A stretch of DNA of 49,203 bases, from positions 1-49,203 of the IMG/VR virus record IMGVR_UViG_3300015360_000065; one strand, written 5' to 3'. A program made the position numbers and the translations under genes. Source of the DNA: a virus. Shown piece by piece: positions 30,308 through 39,680 of the stretch; the stretch's first letter is position 1, and each line of letters begins with the position of its first letter. The notes under the pieces are model-generated. The model was not told the DNA's origin and did no database searches. It saw only the letters and a list, made by a program, of their open reading frames with translations.

Positions 30308-31276
30308 TTAACCTCTTGCTCGCTCCAAGTACGCCAAGGCTCGGGACCGAACCTCTGGAGCAAAGTTCATTGAAGCTACACCGGCCTCTATGTCCTGGTC
30401 AGGATCAATTTGAAGGTCAGATTCTAGCTGGCTTACGAATTGTTCGATGATCGAACTCTCCTTCTCCTGACGCTCCTTGCGTTCAAAATCGTAAACTTCC
30501 TCAGCCGGGGCTACCTTCAAAGGTAAGACCCGCACAGAAATACCGTCTTCCTTGGTGATCTGGATCAACGAAACCTTGGGAATCCGTTCGGTATTCTCTT
30601 TGGTCAAAGACCCGCGGGACACGGCACCCTGATTGACAAAGAAGCGGTCTTCGATCTGCACTACTCCCTGATCTCGGTGCCAATGTCCGAAAGCGAACAG
30701 GTCCGGTCCCTGGTCATAAACAAGATGCTGGTATCTAAAGACGGCTTCACCAAAAAATTCCTCTACGTGGGCGGGGGGGTTCTCCGATGCTAAGGCGTGC
30801 ACGATAGCTATCAAGAAGTCGTCACCGGGTTTTTTTCGGATTGCTTGGATCTGATCTAAGTCTCGGGAAAGGCTGTAAGGGACTCCCACGACCCTCACCC
30901 TAAGACCGTCCGATTCGAAAACCTCTTCCTGAAGGTGTTTAAATATCCCTGACACATAGAGCACGCCGAGCGGTTGCGTGTCCACAGTAGCCAAGTTATT
31001 CCCAGTCAGGTCATGATTACCCTCGATAGAGTAGACAGGGCAAGGATACTCCTTATGTACAAGCCCCGTAGCAATGATGAGTCCGTGTGAATTGCGTGAA
31101 GGTGTTTTTACATGAAAGTAGTCACCTCCGTCCAGGACTGCCGTAACCTGATGCTCACGAGCCAGGTCTCCGATCTGACGCAGGCTCTCAAAGATTTCAG
31201 CATTATAGTCCCCTTTCCAAGAAACGGGGCTCTTATCCGACACATGCACATCGGTGCGGAATATGAAAGATATCAT
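30308..31276 (-). CDS. sbcD: SbcD/Mre11-like metallophosphoesterase nuclease
   Basis: A 322-residue nuclease with the five metal-binding motifs of Mre11/SbcD: TDVHV (Asp9, His11), DGGDYF, EGNHD, IVHA and FGHWH. After the catalytic domain comes a strand (RVLPLKVAPAE) and a charged helical tail. It would cut DNA ends and hairpins together with the Rad50-like ATPase. It lies directly after the Rad50 N-terminal half gene (4-nt overlap), which is the normal pairing. T4 gp47 and SbcD are the closest functional counterparts. Confidence 0.93.
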   Translation of the reverse strand: MISFIFRTDVHVSDKSPVSWKGDYNAEIFESLRQIGDLAREHQVTAVLDGGDYFHVKTPSRNSHGLIIATGLVHKEYPCPVYSIEGNHDLTGNNLATVDTQPLGVLYVSGIFKHLQEEVFESDGLRVRVVGVPYSLSRDLDQIQAIRKKPGDDFLIAIVHALASENPPAHVEEFFGEAVFRYQHLVYDQGPDLFAFGHWHRDQGVVQIEDRFFVNQGAVSRGSLTKENTERIPKVSLIQITKEDGISVRVLPLKVAPAEEVYDFERKERQEKESSIIEQFVSQLESDLQIDPDQDIEAGVASMNFAPEVRSRALAYLERARG

Positions 31277-32625
31277 CGGGTCTCCAAGTGAAGCTTATGG
31301 TTCTTGCTCAAGGGCTGACTGCAAGTAGGGCAAGAGCCTAGGGCCTCTAATTGAGTTAGTGCCTCAGTTTCATCCGCTTCCACTACCTTAACAGCCGCGG
31401 AAAGGTCGCGGATTGATCCAGCTACCGAAACCAAACTGTCTAGTAAACGCTGACATGAGCTTAACTCTGAAACCTTTTTGCCCAGCAAATCCATATCAGG
31501 TAAGTCTCCTACTTCTGGAGACTTGCTGAGAGCTGTTTCGATAGCCTCTAGAGAGTGACTATACTTGGCAGTAGTCAGGAGCTTTGAGTAAACAAGGCTT
31601 AAGTCTGACCATTCAGGTAAGGAAGTGTCATCAACCGAGGACAATGACTTGTGGGCTTGTTCTACAGAATCTAAGCTCTTGAGAAAGCTCTCGACTTGAA
31701 CCAGAAGGTCTGAGCAAGGACGGACAGGGTTCTCGTCCGGAACCTCTACCTTGGTTACTTCCATCAGGGCTCGAATAACCGGAACCTTCTCACTCAAAGA
31801 ATCCCAGAATCGTGAAGCTTTGACTAACTGATCCCGAGCAGAGCAGAGCAGGTCATTGTCGGGGAGGGCTGGCTTCAGTGTGGTGTCGAGACTAACTAGA
31901 GTCAGGGCTAAGCTGCCTAATCGATCTAAAAATCCTCCTACCTGATCCTGCTTTTTCTTCTTGGTTTCCAATGACTTCAGGGTCCCTACCAACGCGTCAA
32001 CCGGGACATCGTCTAAACCATCATACTGAGTCAGGGAAGCCTTCAAAGACTTGACGTCCCCTTCACGAACCTTCGCCTTGGCTGTAGCGTCGCGTCTGTC
32101 TTTATTGGCCTCCCCCATCGCCTTATTGATAGCATCCAACCTGGCCACGTCACTCAGGACGTCCGCTACCGCGACACCTGATTGATTGAGAAGAAATATA
32201 GGCTCGAATTGATCCGGTATCTGGATCAATTCATTGCCTGACCCTACCTTGACAAGCTGAAAAGCAGGTTTGAGAAAGTCCGGAGTGCCTCGTTTCAGGC
32301 CGTCATAGACCTCAGGCTTAGATCCATCACGAACCACGGTATAGCGATTAACGCTATCCCCCTTCTCCCAGGTGACCTCCACCTGGGATGTCAGGATTCG
32401 GACTTTGCTGAAACACTTGCACTCCTTCGTACCCTTAACCTTCCGCTCACACTTAGGCCCGTGCCTGACGAAGTCCGTCCCTACTTCCCCCGTCAAGGCA
32501 TACTGGGCCGCTCGGACAATAGCACTCTTGCCTATATTGGACTTGCCAACAATGGCCGCAAATCCACTCACCGTCATTGAGGCATGACGGATAGACTGGA
32601 AGTCTTGAACTTCCAGTTCGATCAT
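31273..32625 (-). CDS. SbcC/Rad50-like ATPase, N-terminal half ending in a zinc hook
   Basis: A 450-residue protein. The N-terminus is the first half of a Rad50 head: MIELEVQDFQSIRHASMTV, Walker A GKSNIGKS (27-34) and a Q-loop-like part. Residues 160-425 are coiled coil. The chain ends 15 residues after a CPTC motif (432-435), the zinc hook. It thus stops at the hinge and lacks the second coil and the signature/Walker B half, which is the gene at 27175-27855. It has a 4-nt overlap with recA upstream and with sbcD downstream. Confidence 0.85.
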   Translation of the reverse strand: MIELEVQDFQSIRHASMTVSGFAAIVGKSNIGKSAIVRAAQYALTGEVGTDFVRHGPKCERKVKGTKECKCFSKVRILTSQVEVTWEKGDSVNRYTVVRDGSKPEVYDGLKRGTPDFLKPAFQLVKVGSGNELIQIPDQFEPIFLLNQSGVAVADVLSDVARLDAINKAMGEANKDRRDATAKAKVREGDVKSLKASLTQYDGLDDVPVDALVGTLKSLETKKKKQDQVGGFLDRLGSLALTLVSLDTTLKPALPDNDLLCSARDQLVKASRFWDSLSEKVPVIRALMEVTKVEVPDENPVRPCSDLLVQVESFLKSLDSVEQAHKSLSSVDDTSLPEWSDLSLVYSKLLTTAKYSHSLEAIETALSKSPEVGDLPDMDLLGKKVSELSSCQRLLDSLVSVAGSIRDLSAAVKVVEADETEALTQLEALGSCPTCSQPLSKNHKLHLETR

Positions 32626-34001
32626 CCTTCAGCGCCACTTTCTTGATCACTTGCGTCCGCCTGCGTAAAGTCTTCTGCTTCGATCTCCGATTCCATAGCG
32701 GTACCCACGGTATCTTCAGATGCATCCTCGTCAGATGCATCCTCGTCCCCAAACATAGTACCCATCATGTCTTCGATTTCATTCTCAGACTGATCCGGCT
32801 CACCTTTATCCGCACGAATAGCTGCAAGAGTCTTCTGCTTGATCTCCTCAAACAAGGAAGGATTTTTGACTAAGATATCCCGGAACTTGTCTTTACTGGG
32901 AGCCTGGTATGTGCCGTAGGCGTTGATAGCGCCGTTCCTGCGAACCACCTTAGTCGCGACCGCAGCTTCCAGAAGGCTGTAGTAATCATCAATGCCTTGC
33001 CCGTACCTGATAAATATGTCGGTAGTGTGGCCCGAGGTGCCGTCAACCTTGGACTTCACGATCTTGGCTTGAGTGTGGTTACCGTACTGATAGCTCTGTT
33101 CCTTGCCTGTAACAGGGTTTTTACGCTTCAAGAACTCTCCTCGGATCTTGGTAAACTTGATCCTGAGGAAACAATAGAACTTGAGTGCCTTACCACCGGC
33201 CGTGCTCTCATTATCCCCGCGAGCGGGCCCATTTGTGTTGATCACGGCACGAGTCTGATTGATCAGGACCACCGCCGTCCCTTTGGGGTTTGACGAAATC
33301 TTAGGATTGTCTAACCACGAAATGACCTTCTTCAAATTACTGCTCAGGTTGCTTGCTTGAGCCCCAACCTTTGCCGCTTTATCTAGGTCCTTATCTAGCT
33401 CATCCCTAGGAGTCATCGCGGCAACAGAGTCAATTACGATAATGTCCACGCCCGCCTTCAAACCAACCAGAAACATCTTCCAACCGTCTTCCATCGTGTC
33501 CGGTTGAAATAACAGGAGCTTGTCAGGGCTGAACGAGACCCCAATCGAACGAGCATACTTTTGGGTCAAGCTGTGCTCAAAATCCAGATACATGGCAGAG
33601 CCTCCAGGAAGCTGCTGGACCGCGGCTACCGCCTCCAAGGCTGCTGTGGTCTTGCCTGACGCTTCAGCCCCGTAGACCTCAGTCAGATGGCGTCTAGGAT
33701 ACCCCGGACACAGAGGTGCCTTACCGTCTTCAGCGAGCACCCCCCCAATCAGATAATCCAGAAGGAAGCTGCCTGAACTAACGTGAGGCATAGACGTCTT
33801 GGTGACCTCCACGTCCTTTTTTCCCGTGTGCTTGAAGATAGACGCTCGGGCGGCCTGGAGCCTCTTGCTAGTCTCTATATCGGCGGCACTGACTGAAGCC
33901 TTTTTAGCCTCAGGCTTCGCTACCTTAGCTGCCTCAGGCTTCGCTAGCTTAGCTGCCTCAGGCTTCGTGTCTTGCACAACTTCCACTTTTTTAACGGGCA
34001 T
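32622..34001 (-). CDS. recA: RecA recombinase
   Basis: A 459-residue RecA-family protein. The core has YGAEASGKTT (Walker A), AMYLDFEHSL, IIVIDSVAAM (Walker B), VVLINQTR and GGKALKFYC with the DNA-binding loops between. The N-terminus is an Ala/Lys/Pro-rich linker (KPEAAKLAKPEAAKVAKP) and the C-terminus a 60-residue acidic tail with DEDASDEDASED. It would catalyse strand exchange in phage recombination and replication restart. The ATG at 34001 (AAGGAAG ribosome site) starts 2 nt past the RuvC stop; a start at 34085 would overlap it. Confidence 0.93.
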   Translation of the reverse strand: MPVKKVEVVQDTKPEAAKLAKPEAAKVAKPEAKKASVSAADIETSKRLQAARASIFKHTGKKDVEVTKTSMPHVSSGSFLLDYLIGGVLAEDGKAPLCPGYPRRHLTEVYGAEASGKTTAALEAVAAVQQLPGGSAMYLDFEHSLTQKYARSIGVSFSPDKLLLFQPDTMEDGWKMFLVGLKAGVDIIVIDSVAAMTPRDELDKDLDKAAKVGAQASNLSSNLKKVISWLDNPKISSNPKGTAVVLINQTRAVINTNGPARGDNESTAGGKALKFYCFLRIKFTKIRGEFLKRKNPVTGKEQSYQYGNHTQAKIVKSKVDGTSGHTTDIFIRYGQGIDDYYSLLEAAVATKVVRRNGAINAYGTYQAPSKDKFRDILVKNPSLFEEIKQKTLAAIRADKGEPDQSENEIEDMMGTMFGDEDASDEDASEDTVGTAMESEIEAEDFTQADASDQESGAEG

Positions 34002-34003
34002 CA

Positions 34004-34747
34004 CTACTTCCTTTTCGGTTTCTTGGCCGGGGGAGCTACCCCCGCTTTCTGCGTCAGAACTTTGGAACCTTTTTGACATAGCCATATCCTGTACTCCTCT
34101 TCATCAACCTGGAGCGGTCTCTGGGAAAACTTGAAAAATCTGTCGTTCTCTCGGAAAATCAAACCATCTCGAACTGTCTGTCCTGCTCTATGCCCTTTGG
34201 AGAAAGTGTGGGTCCGGCTGAAGGATCTCAGCTCAGCTGGTGTTAACTCGTCTTGGGTTAATACACCGGACTCCAACTCCCAAAATCGAGCCGCCGAACG
34301 ACCTATAATGTAGGCATCCGCAATATTATGGTTGAGCTTCACCCCTACTTCTGCTTTGGCCGCCGCTACCATGTCAGGCTTATCCATGGCACCCCTACGG
34401 ATCTTAGGGTCCATCTTGGCCAGCATCTTCAGTGTAGACGGGTCGAAGTAGACTACGTTCTTCCGAGAGACGTAGATAGCCTCATTGACGTAGACAAATA
34501 GGGCATACAGCCCTTCACTAAAAAGCTCTCCGTAGGGAGGAGATTCGACCCCCACAGCTTCGACCGGATAGTGATCCAATAAAGCTGCCAGGGTAGATCG
34601 GAGAGCTATATAGCGAGTAACATATACTTCTGAAGATCGAGTCGAAATGACCCCCGAAGCAAGGATCCTTTTAACACCGAGAGCTGCTGAGTCGTGGACA
34701 CACCAACCGAATCCAGTGAGAGAAGGATCGATGCCTAGGGTAATCAT
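34004..34747 (-). CDS. ruvC: RuvC-like Holliday junction resolvase
   Basis: A 247-residue RNase H-fold resolvase: LGIDPSLTGFGW (Asp7), VGVESPPYG (Glu68) and HNIADAYIIGR (Asp144) carry the acidic active-site residues. A 90-residue C-terminal extension with basic residues (ending KKPKRK) is longer than bacterial RuvC (about 170 residues). It would cut four-way junctions made by RecA or clear branched DNA before packaging. It lies between the SSB-like and recA genes. Confidence 0.88.
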   Translation of the reverse strand: MITLGIDPSLTGFGWCVHDSAALGVKRILASGVISTRSSEVYVTRYIALRSTLAALLDHYPVEAVGVESPPYGELFSEGLYALFVYVNEAIYVSRKNVVYFDPSTLKMLAKMDPKIRRGAMDKPDMVAAAKAEVGVKLNHNIADAYIIGRSAARFWELESGVLTQDELTPAELRSFSRTHTFSKGHRAGQTVRDGLIFRENDRFFKFSQRPLQVDEEEYRIWLCQKGSKVLTQKAGVAPPAKKPKRK

Positions 34748-34760
34748 CTAGGTGTTCAGA

Positions 34761-35639
34761 TCACATGCTGTCGATAATGTTTGTGATATCCTCATCAGAC
34801 CCGACACCCTGATCGGAGCTTGAGTCCCCACTGCTAATACCAAGCTTGATCCGGAGGTCCGAGGTCGACATCTCTCGGAACGGAACCAGTTTAGAATAGA
34901 GAGGTAGCGCTTTAGCCAGCACGTTAGCAAAACCAGCCTTGCGATCTTTCTGCCAAATCGAAGGACCACAGCCATCAACATCGAAGTGCTGGAACTCACG
35001 GTTACCGCAGGTCAACATCAAGTCTTGACTTGCAATAGACAGCTTGTTGTCCCGAAGCGACGCGGACCTCTTATGCAATGTCTCGTATACCTTAGCGCCA
35101 AAGCGCCAAGGTATTAGATCAAATTGACCTTCCTGACCCTTGAGCATCTCGCCGTCACGAGAACAACGATACATGAGCAGGAGCGTCGTGAAGTAGACTT
35201 TAACATCACCCAGCTGATTCCAAATAGCGTCAGCCTCTGGACCATCTTTACCAAGTCTAGAAAGGGCGTATCCTACGCCCTCCTTATAGTACGCTTCAAG
35301 CCTTTTGAACCGGACATTGGTAATGTCTAGCTTCTCGTGTTCAGCCAAGGCATCAACCGGCTTGGACAACTCTTCCGCCCGCTTTGCCAGCACTTCCTTG
35401 ATCTTAGCCCGGACAGCATCCTTATCCAGTGCTTTACCATCCTTCCGGGCCTTGGCTTGCATGGCCTTAATAATGGACGTGTCTAGAGAGTTGAAGTAAA
35501 CGATAGAAGCGCGATAGTTGAAACCCTTCTCGCCCTTGAACCAATCGAGGTTGCCGGACTTTGCATACTTCTTTTCCTCAGGAGCAAGACCTACGTCGCT
35601 ATCATCGTAGTCATCCATTGAATCTAATACATCAGACAT
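34761..35639 (-). CDS. Probable single-stranded DNA-binding protein
   Basis: A 292-residue protein. It has a central beta-rich part (FNYRASIVYFNS...; KVYFTTLLLMYRC; FDLIPWRFG) between helices, and an acidic C-terminus (SSGDSSSDQGVGSDEDITNII), typical of phage SSBs (T4 gp32 or T7 gp2.5 style) that recruit partners with an acidic tail. No zinc site is obvious. Its place between ruvC/recA and a likely mediator helps the call. I chose the ATG at 35639; the frame is open to a GTG at 35699 without a ribosome site. SSB identity is inference. Confidence 0.55.
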   Translation of the reverse strand: MSDVLDSMDDYDDSDVGLAPEEKKYAKSGNLDWFKGEKGFNYRASIVYFNSLDTSIIKAMQAKARKDGKALDKDAVRAKIKEVLAKRAEELSKPVDALAEHEKLDITNVRFKRLEAYYKEGVGYALSRLGKDGPEADAIWNQLGDVKVYFTTLLLMYRCSRDGEMLKGQEGQFDLIPWRFGAKVYETLHKRSASLRDNKLSIASQDLMLTCGNREFQHFDVDGCGPSIWQKDRKAGFANVLAKALPLYSKLVPFREMSTSDLRIKLGISSGDSSSDQGVGSDEDITNIIDSM

Positions 35640-35764
35640 AATATAGGGCTTTCTTTGTTTAGGTGCTCGAGCACTTGGTTTAGGGAACGTCAACACCACT
35701 GGTCTCGTATCGAGAAATAGGAGGTTTCAACGCTTCGACCAAGATCTACACCAAGCAGATCCGA
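35640..35764. other. Intergenic region with palindromes
   Basis: This 125-nt gap has a perfect palindrome GTGCTCGAGCAC (35663-35674) and a TCTCGTATCGAGA hairpin (35703-35715). GATCTACACCAAGCA at 35746-35760 recurs at 36590-36604 at the end of the helicase gene. No T-run follows either hairpin, so these are not standard terminators. They could be regulatory sites. Confidence 0.4.
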
Positions 35765-36583
35765 TCAAAGCTGATCAAAAAGATCAAAAAGATCGTCCTG
35801 GTCACAAAGGGCTGGAGACTCAGGATCGGCCGGCTTGGCTGCAACACCGTCGAGAAACCTGGCTATGTCCGGGTCATCTTCAGAAGATTGGGGCGGTACC
35901 TCAGATGGTGCCACTACCTGTACCTCATTTAGGCCGAATGGGTCATCATCATCGGGTTCCTGAGCATCCGCCACAACCATAGTCGGCTCAGACAGGATTT
36001 CAGCCAAGAGGCTATTCGTTCCCTCCTCCTCATCCAGCGTGTCGGCATCTTCCGTAACGCCAATTTGAGGCCGGGTCCTTTTCTTGTTACGGGAGACATC
36101 ACTCTCGTCCCCATAAAAACTGCCTGAATGCACCTCGGAATCAACCAAGCTCTTCTGCATCCGGATAGCCGACATCGTATTGTCCAGCTCCTTATGTCGA
36201 TGCTTGACTACCTTCTCGACAAAGCTAAGCTCTCGCAACAGTTTCTTCTGCTTCTGAATCTCAGCCTTTTCGTCCTTCAAAAGGATATTGATCTTGGCCC
36301 GTCGGTCTTCAATGCTGGGCAAAGAAGACACGTTGTGATCTTCAGCTAGTAGGCAATCCGAGCTAACCTCGAAAGCCGCTTCAAGAGCCGTCAGGTTGCG
36401 CTCTAGCGCATGCTGTTCACGCAGCACCTTCTGAAGAATCAGGCTTGTCTTATTAAGATACCCGCGAGTCTTAGATATCAGGTCCTGGAGATACTGAGGA
36501 CCCTTGCTGAAAGGGTCAGGGGCTAGCTCTATTATCAAACTCTCTAACTCGCCGTATATCGCATCAACCTGAGACTGGTCCAT
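35765..36583 (-). CDS. Helical protein with acidic tail, possible recombination mediator
   Basis: A 272-residue protein. Residues 20-150 are long helices (LISKTRGYLNKTSLILQKVL, DRRAKINILLKDEKAEIQKQ, FVEKVVKHRHKELDNTMSAI). The second half is acidic and probably disordered, and ends QDDLFDLFDQL, which looks somewhat like a clamp-binding QxxLF peptide. Short size, charged helices and a place between the RecD-like helicase and the SSB/RuvC/RecA genes would suit a mediator like T4 UvsY or a helicase loader. No motif proves this. Confidence 0.45.
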   Translation of the reverse strand: MDQSQVDAIYGELESLIIELAPDPFSKGPQYLQDLISKTRGYLNKTSLILQKVLREQHALERNLTALEAAFEVSSDCLLAEDHNVSSLPSIEDRRAKINILLKDEKAEIQKQKKLLRELSFVEKVVKHRHKELDNTMSAIRMQKSLVDSEVHSGSFYGDESDVSRNKKRTRPQIGVTEDADTLDEEEGTNSLLAEILSEPTMVVADAQEPDDDDPFGLNEVQVVAPSEVPPQSSEDDPDIARFLDGVAAKPADPESPALCDQDDLFDLFDQL

Positions 36584-38774
36584 GCTCCGGATCTACACCA
36601 AGCAAACTGCTGGCCGTCAGAGCCTTAGAGAAAATGGTGTTCCGCCTGACCACCTTATTGTTCTCTACGGCCCGCTGGACTGCCAGATCTTCCCCAATGA
36701 GCCACACTCGCTTCCTTGCCCTCGTAATGGCAGTATAGAGAAGGTTGCGTTGCAGTAGTTGGCCTTGTGATCGTGTGATAGGCATAATGATCGTATCAAA
36801 TTCGCTGCCCTGACTCTTGTGAGCCGTGATGGCATAAGCCAGCCGGAGCTTTGACATAGCTGTGTCTACGTCAAACGGGACATCCCTATCCAGGGACCCT
36901 CCCGTGCCGTGAATTTTTACGAGCAGGTTGCTCTTACCTATCTCAGAGAGCTTCCCTACGTCACCATTGTATACTTCTAGTTTATAATCGTTCTGGACTA
37001 TCATCAGACGATCACCCTTGCGGAACTTGATTTTGCCTCGACTCCACTCCATAGGGCCTTCAGGATTCAAAGCATCCCTCAAGAGTTCATTCAGGGCTAT
37101 GACCCCTACCACTCCGTCATGCCTAGGAGACAAGACCTGAAAATTCACCCCCTGACTCTTTAGCTTGACCGCCATCTTAACGATCAACTCAGCAATCTTA
37201 TGCTCGTCAGAACAACGGATAAATCGGAATTCTGACTTAGGATCTTTATCATCAAGATCTGGCAATTGGCCCGAATAGATCCTGTGGGAATTTGTGATGA
37301 TCTCCCCCTTAGCCGCTTGACGGAATATCTTGGTAAGACGGACATGAGGGATCTTGTCGCAATCAAGTAGCTCCCTGAGAACATTCCCAGGACCTACTGA
37401 GGGCAGCTGTGCATCATCCCCCACAAAGACTAGCCTGGTCTCAGGACGCAGGGCAGACAGGAGCCTATACAGGAGTTCCTGATCCAACATGCTTGCTTCA
37501 TCCAAAATTATGGCATCCACCACGAACCTGTTATTAGCGTTACGAACCCAAGACTCCCCGTCATAACGCAAGAGACGATGTACCGTGCTAGCTGGCTGAC
37601 CCGTCACGGTACTCAGTCTCTTAGCCGCAATACCCGTAGGAGCCATCAGGGCAAAGCTCAACTTAGCCTCTTCAAACAGTCGAACGCTAGCACGAAGGAC
37701 CGTTGTCTTACCCGTTCCGGGAAGGCCCGCTATAACCAGGACCCTATGTTGCCCCAACATCTCAACGGTTTTCCGCTGATCATCAGAAAACTTAATGTGC
37801 TGAGCTTTCTCGTACTCTTCCAAAAAAGATTGGAGGTCGACTTTAAGATCTGACTTCATCGAGACTGCCGTAATGAGAGCCGCACTATCCCGTTCGTACC
37901 GATAGAGGCTGGGTAAGTACAGGCCCGCGTTAGGATCCAACACAACAGACTTCTGCTCTAACAAGACTTCAGTTGCGTCGCTATAGCTTTTGAAAGGATC
38001 GGGGCCAAGAGCCAGGGGGGTCATGTGCTCCCGATGCATCAAGTCCCCTATCTGCATACTCATGTCGCCCAAACCCAGGTAAAGGTGCCCTTGCTTAGAA
38101 GCTTCATACAGGGCCCACAAGAGGGCTCCCTGAATCCTTCTGGGATCTTTTGACACCACCCCAAGCTTAAGGGCCAGGGTGTCTACTTTAGAAAAAGAGA
38201 TCCTCCCGACCTCCATAAGGCGGTAGGGGTTTTCCAAAATAATTGACTTAGCCTCCATACCGAATCTGGCTAAGGACATTTGAATCTCTGTAGCGGTCAA
38301 ACCCCCAGAGCCGAGCAAGGTAGACATATCTCGCTGGGCCAACATGCGACCCCAACCCAACACTACCCTATCTAAGGATTCCTGAGAAACATCTGGAAAT
38401 GTCTCTTTCTGTACTTCAGCCGGGTGGTCAGTTAACCACCCGTACGTCTCCATATCATAACGCTTTACGATCTCCCCCACCACCCTGCCGTCAGAGCCCC
38501 CTGGAACACAGTACTGAATGAACCGGGATACTTGCAAAGTAGTTGATGCCCAAGGTTCCCATGTGGTCAACATGAACTCTCGACCGTACTTAGAGTGGGT
38601 TTTCCACTCCCCTATTAGCTTTAGGGGAGTGCCTACCATCGCTTGAACAAGGCCGTGCAGACTACCCTTAACTTTGACCGGTGCCTGTCTGTCCAAGACG
38701 GCAAAACTAAGGATGTAGTAGTCCGAAGAATTGTAGATGATCGAAGCAATATCCCCCACCAGACAGTCGGCCAT
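36564..38774 (-). CDS. RecD2-like superfamily 1B DNA helicase
   Basis: A 736-residue helicase. After a 340-residue N-terminal region (with OB-like and helix-hairpin-type parts as in RecD2) comes the motor: AGLPGTGKTT (Walker A, about 350-357), IILDEASMLD, VGDDAQLPSVGPGNVL, and the final AYAITAHKSQGSEFDTII and LLYTAITRARKRVWLIG. These are motifs I to VI of SF1B helicases (RecD/Dda). It should unwind DNA 5' to 3'. The ATG at 38774 is 8 nt past the thyX stop; a start at 38828 would overlap it. It overlaps the next gene by 20 nt. Confidence 0.9.
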   Translation of the reverse strand: MADCLVGDIASIIYNSSDYYILSFAVLDRQAPVKVKGSLHGLVQAMVGTPLKLIGEWKTHSKYGREFMLTTWEPWASTTLQVSRFIQYCVPGGSDGRVVGEIVKRYDMETYGWLTDHPAEVQKETFPDVSQESLDRVVLGWGRMLAQRDMSTLLGSGGLTATEIQMSLARFGMEAKSIILENPYRLMEVGRISFSKVDTLALKLGVVSKDPRRIQGALLWALYEASKQGHLYLGLGDMSMQIGDLMHREHMTPLALGPDPFKSYSDATEVLLEQKSVVLDPNAGLYLPSLYRYERDSAALITAVSMKSDLKVDLQSFLEEYEKAQHIKFSDDQRKTVEMLGQHRVLVIAGLPGTGKTTVLRASVRLFEEAKLSFALMAPTGIAAKRLSTVTGQPASTVHRLLRYDGESWVRNANNRFVVDAIILDEASMLDQELLYRLLSALRPETRLVFVGDDAQLPSVGPGNVLRELLDCDKIPHVRLTKIFRQAAKGEIITNSHRIYSGQLPDLDDKDPKSEFRFIRCSDEHKIAELIVKMAVKLKSQGVNFQVLSPRHDGVVGVIALNELLRDALNPEGPMEWSRGKIKFRKGDRLMIVQNDYKLEVYNGDVGKLSEIGKSNLLVKIHGTGGSLDRDVPFDVDTAMSKLRLAYAITAHKSQGSEFDTIIMPITRSQGQLLQRNLLYTAITRARKRVWLIGEDLAVQRAVENNKVVRRNTIFSKALTASSLLGVDPEHGPVSG

Positions 38775-38781
38775 GCAGTAC

Positions 38782-39672
38782 TTATCCGCCCTTTTGAGGG
38801 ATCTCGGGGTAGTTTTCCCAACCCGCATCAGCCATCTGTTGCTCTTTACGCCGATAACTCATGATGTCAGCCTCACCCGAGATCTCAGCCCTATGCTGAA
38901 TCCAACCCTTGAAGTTAAGGCAAGATGAACTAAGTTTAGCCTCCACAAGAGTCATAGAACGAGCCACATGTTCCATAGGACTCATGTGACCGGAATCTAA
39001 AAGACTGTTGTAGAGATTTAGGTCAGCAAGAACATCTCGCTTACCGTCGTGAGTCAAGTAGCTAACTCGGGCACACCGGGCCACACATAGCTTGATTAAC
39101 ATCTCAAGACCATGCTCTTCCAATTCGCCCGGTTGAGCATAAGGCAGATGCCAAGCGTTTAGGCTCGGCCAAGAATTGAGATAGGTCTTTTGCATCTCAT
39201 TAGCGATATACTGGATCTCTGGCTGAGCCTTAGGGCTGTTCCGGAGATTAAAAAAGTTAGACCAATCCGTCGCTGTCACGATAACGGTATGCCACATAAA
39301 GGTCTCTAAAAACCTGTTAGTGATCTGCTTGTGAACGCCTTTATTCCGAAAAATCTCAGTATGGTGAACCGCGGAGTCTCTAGCTTTAAGCCAATCCACA
39401 ACCAGTTCCTTCTGAACCTCTTCGCTCAACTCCTCGTCGGCCTGCATACCCTTTTGATTTTTACCCCAATAGATTGGGATGAAGGGATCTTCCAGCACTC
39501 GTGCAATCTGCTTATCTACAGGAATAGCTCGGGAAGAAGCGGAGTTTCGACTAAACATTCGATGCGTATTGAACTCTGCCAAGACCATCCTGGGGAAGGT
39601 GATCTCGAACGTAGTTAACCGGACCTCTGTAGGAGCAATAGAGTCTGCAATTATTTTACAAGAATATGCCAT
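38782..39672 (-). CDS. thyX: FAD-dependent thymidylate synthase
   Basis: A 296-residue ThyX that makes dTMP from dUMP with FAD and methylenetetrahydrofolate. The signature appears as THRMFSRNSASSRA (residues 36-49, usual RHRxxSxNxxSxR). FNLRNSPKAQPEIQYIANEM and the CARVSYLTHDGKRD stretch are typical of the family. Length is slightly above cellular ThyX (about 220-250). It supplies thymidylate together with the ribonucleotide reductase of this window. Confidence 0.93.
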   Translation of the reverse strand: MAYSCKIIADSIAPTEVRLTTFEITFPRMVLAEFNTHRMFSRNSASSRAIPVDKQIARVLEDPFIPIYWGKNQKGMQADEELSEEVQKELVVDWLKARDSAVHHTEIFRNKGVHKQITNRFLETFMWHTVIVTATDWSNFFNLRNSPKAQPEIQYIANEMQKTYLNSWPSLNAWHLPYAQPGELEEHGLEMLIKLCVARCARVSYLTHDGKRDVLADLNLYNSLLDSGHMSPMEHVARSMTLVEAKLSSSCLNFKGWIQHRAEISGEADIMSYRRKEQQMADAGWENYPEIPQKGG

Positions 39673-39680
39673 CGTACGCC

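Noticed and set aside
38774-38828. Longer N-terminus of the RecD2-like helicase
   Set aside because: It would overlap the thyX gene by 47 nt, and the inner ATG follows directly after the thyX stop.
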